NCBI GenBank assembly: GCA_946479855.1
Contig: CAMLHL010000016.1
Coordinates: forward strand, 1 to 44,683
Direction of reading: 5' to 3'
Origin: an uncultured Pseudomonadota bacterium
GTDB lineage: Bacteria; Pseudomonadota; Gammaproteobacteria; Burkholderiales; Rhodocyclaceae
DNA length: 44,683 bases
Shown: positions 40,706 through 44,683 of the stretch, piece after piece
Layout of the letters: each line of letters opens with the position of its first letter
Numbering within the stretch: the stretch's first letter is position 1
Notes under the pieces: generated by a model
What the model was told of the DNA's origin: nothing
Databases searched by the model: none
Seen by the model: only the letters and a program-made list of their open reading frames with translations
Position numbers and translations under genes: made by a program

Positions 40706-41320
40706 ATGAGAAGAGCGTATCTGCATTGCTTGGCGTTGGCACTGGCCGCATCCGCTGCCATTCCGGCTTTCGCCGCCGATAAGGTCGATCTGGCACGGGC
40801 CGAGGAAATCGTTTCCGGCCGCTGTTTCCTCTGCCATGGCTTGCAGGGCGAATCGGCCAGTCCGGTTTTTCCGCGGCTGGCCGGCCAGCATGCCGACTAC
40901 ATCGCCAAGCAGTTGAGCGATTTCAAATCCGGCAAGCGCAACAGTGACACCATGAAGCCGCAGGCCGAGGAACTGACGCCTGAGGAAATGAAGTCGCTCG
41001 GCGCTTTCTTCCAGGCCAAGAGCGTCGGTCCCCGCCCGGCCCGGGATCCTGAACTGCTCGCCGTTGGCCGCTTCATCTTCAATCGCGGCAACTCGTTCAC
41101 CGGCCTGCCGGCCTGTGCCACCTGTCATGGCGCCAAGGGGCTCGGCACGCCGCAATTGCCACGCCTGGCCGGCCAGCATCCGCGCTACATCGAGGACCAG
41201 CTCAAGCAGTTCAACAAGCGTGAGCGAACCAACGACAACGCGGTCATGCACACCATCGCTTCCAAGCTATCCGAACTCGAAACCCACGCCGTGGCCGAGT
41301 ACATCGCGACGCTGGACTAA
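40706..41320 (+). CDS. Dihaem cytochrome c4
   Basis: 204 residues. Signal peptide (ALALAASAAIPAFA, cut near 23). Two haem sites, CFLCH at 40-44 and CATCH at 137-141, each followed by FPRLAGQHADYIAKQL / LPRLAGQHPRYIEDQL, the internal repeat of cytochrome c4, with Met ligands in SDTMKP and NAVMHTIASKL. A periplasmic electron carrier for terminal oxidases or denitrification enzymes. Ends with a clear terminator. Confidence 0.93.
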   Translation: MRRAYLHCLALALAASAAIPAFAADKVDLARAEEIVSGRCFLCHGLQGESASPVFPRLAGQHADYIAKQLSDFKSGKRNSDTMKPQAEELTPEEMKSLGAFFQAKSVGPRPARDPELLAVGRFIFNRGNSFTGLPACATCHGAKGLGTPQLPRLAGQHPRYIEDQLKQFNKRERTNDNAVMHTIASKLSELETHAVAEYIATLD

Positions 41321-41339
41321 GCTACCGAGCGCGCATGCG

Positions 41340-41373
41340 ATAAGGCCGCCAATTTGGTGGCCTTATGCTTTTT
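41340..41373 (+). terminator. Terminator of the cytochrome c4 gene
   Basis: ATAAGGCCGCC-AATTT-GGTGGCCTTAT (one G-T pair) followed by GCTTTTTG, 20 bp after the stop. Confidence 0.88.
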
Positions 41374-41505
41374 GAAGGGGGGCGATGTTTGGCGAATCGG
41401 CAGATCTATATCTGTAATCGACCTAAAGGCGGACCTCTCGCTGCTTGAACGCTCATAGACTGTTAAGAGTTGAACGCCGTCACTCTCGACACATCGTCCG
41501 GTCAA

Positions 41506-42075
41506 TCAATCCTGCTGCGTAATCTCTAGCCGCTGGAGATCGAATCCCTTTTGACGCAACTTGCTCAAGAGAGCGTTGTAGCTGGTGGGGTCGGCTGTAG
41601 GTGTCCGTGAGAGGATCCAGAGGTATTCTCTTTTCGGTTCGCTCACTGCAACTAATTGGTAGTTGTCGTCGAGTTCAATAACCCAATAGTCGCCCCACAC
41701 AAAAGGCAGGAACGACAGCCACCCGGGGGCAAAGCGCACTTCAAGCTTTGGCGAAGTGGTGACACCTACCTGACGGGCGACTCCAATTGCTTCCTTAACA
41801 TTTCCATTCTCCATCAGACAGCGGTTGATGACCTGAACTCGGCCATCAGGCAGCAGGCTATAGTCGGCTTTGGAGTTCCCAGTACATTTTTTCTGGAACC
41901 AGTTTGGGTACTTCGCTATTTCATACCATCTACCCATGTAACGCGGCACATCTAACGCCGCTACTGTTCTCAAGGCGTCAGCCGATAACTGTCCAGCATT
42001 AACCCCTGAGCCTGTGTCTGCAACGGCATAGCGTGTTGCAAGGCAAAATAGTGCTACGAGGACATTCCTTTGCAT
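41506..42075 (-). CDS. Lipocalin family protein (Blc-like, without lipobox)
   Basis: 189 residues. Sec signal peptide (VLVALFCLATRYAVA), then ALDVPRYMGRWYEIAKYPNWFQKKCTGNSKADYSL (the GxW lipocalin signature), GRVQVINRC, VRFAPGWLSFLPFVWGDYWVIELDDNYQLVAVSEPKREYLWILSRTP (strand G-H and the final helix start). Binds lipids or other hydrophobic compounds in the periplasm or outer membrane; unlike E. coli Blc there is no lipobox cysteine. ATG at 42073-42075; a TTG five codons earlier is possible. Lower GC than the left part. Confidence 0.9.
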   Translation of the reverse strand: MQRNVLVALFCLATRYAVADTGSGVNAGQLSADALRTVAALDVPRYMGRWYEIAKYPNWFQKKCTGNSKADYSLLPDGRVQVINRCLMENGNVKEAIGVARQVGVTTSPKLEVRFAPGWLSFLPFVWGDYWVIELDDNYQLVAVSEPKREYLWILSRTPTADPTSYNALLSKLRQKGFDLQRLEITQQD

Positions 42076-42098
42076 AGACCCACTCTTCAACGGTTTAC

Positions 42099-44342
42099 TC
42101 AGCCACCTGCGGCAGTCTCTTTTCCTGACAGCCAGCGAAGTAGCAAGCGATAAAGGATTGCAGGTTCAGTAGGCTTGGTGATGAAGTCATTCATTCCAGC
42201 CGCCAGGCATGCCTCTCGGTCTTCATTGAAGGCATTGGCGGTCATGGCCAAGACCGGCACTTCTTCGTATCCGGGAAGCCCCCGTATCGCATGGGTGGCA
42301 TCTACGCCATTCATCACCGGCATCTGCATGTCCATCAGGATGAGGTCGTAGCGATTTTCCCTGGCGAGTTGCAGTGCTTCGGCACCGTTATCCGCAGTGT
42401 CGACCTGGAGTTGTACATCCTGAAGCATTTCTCGACCGATTTCCTGGTTGATGGGCTCATCCTCGACCAACAGAATTCGCTTACTGCGATGGTGTTGACG
42501 AAGGGCAGCCTCGGCATCTATGAGCTGTACATCGTTGAGTTGCTGAGCTTTAGCCCTTGTTTTACGGAACTTCGCTGTCAGCCAGAACGTCGAGCCCTGA
42601 CCTTCAAGCGTGTCGACGCCAACCGTGCCCCCCATCAAGTCAGCGATTCGACGAGTGATGGCCAGCCCCAGCCCCGTCCCACCATAGTTGCGTGTCGATG
42701 AACTATCCGCCTGCTCGAAGGCTTGAAACAGTTTCTCCAGTTTTCCAGAAGGAATGCCCGGGCCAGTGTCTGTAACGGAAAACCTGACGAGGCAATCCTC
42801 AGGGCACTCCTCAACCAGCGATGCGGTCAATGTGACACTGCCCTCGGCGGTGAATTTGATGGCATTCCCAAGGTAATTGACCAGCGCCTGCGTCAGGCGA
42901 AGCGGGTCACCGTACAGCTGCTCAGGTAGTCCTGAGACCTCCAGAGTGAGGCGTAAGCTCTTAGTGGCAGCCACACTCCCAACGATGGCCAAGGCGGATT
43001 CAAGGATTTCACGAACGACAAAATCTCGCTCGTACAATTCCAGCTTGCCAGCATCAATCTTGGATAGATCGAGGATATCGTTGATAACTGAAAGAAGGTG
43101 TTTTCCTGACGTCTCAATGACGTCGAGCGGACGCTCCTGCTCTGGGTATGTCCTCTTTCTGCGCAGAAGATGCACCATGCCCAGAATGCCGTTCATGGGA
43201 GTGCGGATTTCGTGGCTCATATTGGCCAAGAAGGCAGATTTTGTCTTGTTGGCCACCTCGGCGGCTTCCTTTGCTGCCTTCAGTTCTGTCGTCCGTGCTT
43301 CAACCAGAGTCTCCAACTTACCGAAACTCTCCTGTAATTTGCGCTCGCTCCGCTCCCGGCGCCACTGCGCATAGGCGAGTAGACTGAACGTCAAGCCAAG
43401 AATCAGAAGCAGGAAGGATGTGGCTGTAATCGTTAGGTGCCGATGTTGATTCCAGTCTCGGAGGTAATCCTGCTCCGCCAATCCAACTGCCGCATAGAGT
43501 GGAAAATTCCCGACTTGGCGAACCCCATAAATGCGAGGTACGTTGTCTACAGGGGATACTGCGTCAACCACACCATCAAAGCCGCTGCTCAGTAACGCCA
43601 GCCGCGTCGGAAGGTTTGGCATCGGCTTGTTGTCTGCCACAACCTCAGGTCGGCTAACAATCATTGCCCCATTATCCAAGCGTCGCAGGAGGACAGCGCC
43701 TTGACTGCCTACGTCAATTTCTGCGAACCAGTCGTGCAGGGTTTTTAGGTCGATGGCCGCCATGGCCAAGCCAAGAAACTCTCCATTTGGAGCCCGGATA
43801 GCCTTGACCACGTACATGGAAACGTGTTTCGTTATTCGACCAGCAAGTACGTCCGAAAATATTGGTTTATCGCTCGTGGATTCTCGGGCTTGCTTGAAAT
43901 ATTGGCGGTCGCTGATATTGGCGCTAGCACCTTCGTCGGAGGACGAGTAAATCAGGTCACCATCCGCCGCGAAGATACGCAACGCAAAACCCGATGAAAC
44001 GTAGGGTTCAATGGTCTTTAGCCAGTGCGTTACGGCTGGGCGCTTTTGTTCGCGCTGTTTGGGATCGAAAAGCGACGGGTCTGCTTGCGCTGCTATCGAC
44101 GATACCGAAATGGCGGCATCTTCAAACTCAGCCCGAAGCCGAGCTTCAACTACATTACTCAACGTGCGAGCGCTGGTTTTTGTATATGCTATTACGGCTT
44201 CCCGCTCCGCATCGAGCTGATGTCTAATAAGCAGCAGCATGGGTAGAGCAATCGCCAAAAAGGCAATCCCATATCGGTAGATATAAGTCCGTATGGCGAT
44301 GGCGGGGCCTTCTGGTAGATTCAAAGAAAGTGCGGCCGACAT
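42099..44342 (-). CDS. Hybrid sensor histidine kinase with periplasmic Cache-type sensor
   Basis: 747 residues. Helix 22-40, periplasmic dCache-like sensor about 45-298 (ISDRQYFKQARES near 143, PLYAAVGLAEQDYL near 281), helix 304-325, coiled coil, HisKA with His377 in FLANMSHEIRTPMNG, ATPase with NYLGNAIKFT, VTDTGPGIP, FEQADSSSTRNYGGTGLGLAI, and a C-terminal receiver (622-740) with Asp671 in LMDMQMPVMNG and Lys723. No HPt domain, so phosphate leaves via another protein. GC is clearly lower than in the main part of the window, and no regulator is adjacent. Confidence 0.95.
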   Translation of the reverse strand: MSAALSLNLPEGPAIAIRTYIYRYGIAFLAIALPMLLLIRHQLDAEREAVIAYTKTSARTLSNVVEARLRAEFEDAAISVSSIAAQADPSLFDPKQREQKRPAVTHWLKTIEPYVSSGFALRIFAADGDLIYSSSDEGASANISDRQYFKQARESTSDKPIFSDVLAGRITKHVSMYVVKAIRAPNGEFLGLAMAAIDLKTLHDWFAEIDVGSQGAVLLRRLDNGAMIVSRPEVVADNKPMPNLPTRLALLSSGFDGVVDAVSPVDNVPRIYGVRQVGNFPLYAAVGLAEQDYLRDWNQHRHLTITATSFLLLILGLTFSLLAYAQWRRERSERKLQESFGKLETLVEARTTELKAAKEAAEVANKTKSAFLANMSHEIRTPMNGILGMVHLLRRKRTYPEQERPLDVIETSGKHLLSVINDILDLSKIDAGKLELYERDFVVREILESALAIVGSVAATKSLRLTLEVSGLPEQLYGDPLRLTQALVNYLGNAIKFTAEGSVTLTASLVEECPEDCLVRFSVTDTGPGIPSGKLEKLFQAFEQADSSSTRNYGGTGLGLAITRRIADLMGGTVGVDTLEGQGSTFWLTAKFRKTRAKAQQLNDVQLIDAEAALRQHHRSKRILLVEDEPINQEIGREMLQDVQLQVDTADNGAEALQLARENRYDLILMDMQMPVMNGVDATHAIRGLPGYEEVPVLAMTANAFNEDREACLAAGMNDFITKPTEPAILYRLLLRWLSGKETAAGG

Positions 44343-44683
44343 TCAGTGCCCCCAAAAATACTGGCTATCGGCTAGCATTTTCTTATGGGTTTTTGCTTGC
44401 CAATTTTCGTTCTAGGTCAATTCTTATAACATCATTTCCTGAACAAGGTTAGCATGGGTCTCGCAAGATTGGCAGCATTGTCAAAATCTCCACCAAGAGG
44501 CGAATAAGAGGGCTTCTTTGCGCATGTAGCAAGACGTTCGAGGAGTTTCCCTAGTGGCTCGTACGTCAGCCATCGCAGACAACCAGTAGCAAGTACGGAC
44601 CCCTAGGCAATTAAAATTTCGAGATTCCGTTTGCTATGTGACGTCATACCGCGTATTGTGCACCGCAGCGATTTCTGGTTGTG
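44343..44683. other. No gene recognised
   Basis: 341 bp of about half GC with no convincing reading frame, RNA gene or strong hairpin. It should contain the promoter of the hybrid kinase on the minus strand; I see no clear boxes. Confidence 0.5.

Noticed and set aside
41375..41505. A possible attachment site or tRNA at the composition change
   Set aside because: I found no tRNA-like fold, integrase or repeat that would mark an att site.

Overview
The window looks like a chromosomal segment of a betaproteobacterium of the Rhodocyclales, Dechloromonas/Azonexus type. This rests on high GC with strong third-position bias, the gene order (pcnB-folK-panB, hda next to purM, radC next to coaBC-dut, rpmB-rpmG), c-type cytochromes, a perfect FNR/ANR box and many two-component proteins. 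It is an inference from content, not a database match. No rRNA, tRNA, CRISPR array or insertion sequence is visible.

Left part (1-8660): a minus-strand housekeeping run of hda, DUF1003, a HAD phosphatase, pcnB, folK, a DUF486 protein and the start of panB. Divergent to it are purM and an RlpA-like protein, then a decayed remnant of an RND efflux pump, a response regulator, and miaA.

Accessory block (8800-15490), between miaA and mutL, which are close neighbours in many proteobacteria: a FIST-domain protein overlapping a soluble histidine kinase (NosP/NahK-like nitric oxide signalling), a DUF1232 membrane protein, a RyR-domain protein convergent with a membrane-anchored TIR protein and a lipoprotein, a DUF4359-like protein and a Tat-exported amidohydrolase. 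Then mutL and an FNR-controlled periplasmic cytochrome with an ethylbenzene-dehydrogenase-type haem domain.

Middle (19190-26880): a tightly packed plus-strand run of dedA, a lipoprotein, purN, DUF3108, an RsmB-type RNA methyltransferase and an MscS channel, then a TonB-dependent receptor.

The most interesting system is at 26894-31403. It is an MNIO (DUF692) peptide-modification locus of the bufferin/oxazolin (HvfABC-like) kind. A secreted 100-residue precursor with four [DE]xxCG cysteine motifs is followed by an intercistronic hairpin, the MNIO oxidase, its DUF2063 partner, DoxX, a periplasmic thioredoxin and a CcdA-type electron transporter. A soluble zinc anti-sigma protein and a divergent ECF sigma factor probably control it through a recognisable promoter. 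The likely role is making a cysteine-modified copper-binding peptide in the envelope.

Right part: an M14 peptidase/hydrolase/MaoC operon (31441-34097). Next come two tiny overlapping genes with their own terminator, downstream of an RstAB-like two-component pair and preceded by a 10-bp direct repeat. Then dsbB, rpmBG, radC, coaBC-dut and a cytochrome c4. From about 41375 the base composition falls to roughly half GC and the genes change to a lipocalin and a large hybrid kinase, which suggests acquired DNA.

A dispersed intergenic element (hairpin, T-rich stretch, then GTCGACCGYAGC) occurs five times, mostly just after gene ends, and matches no element I can name.
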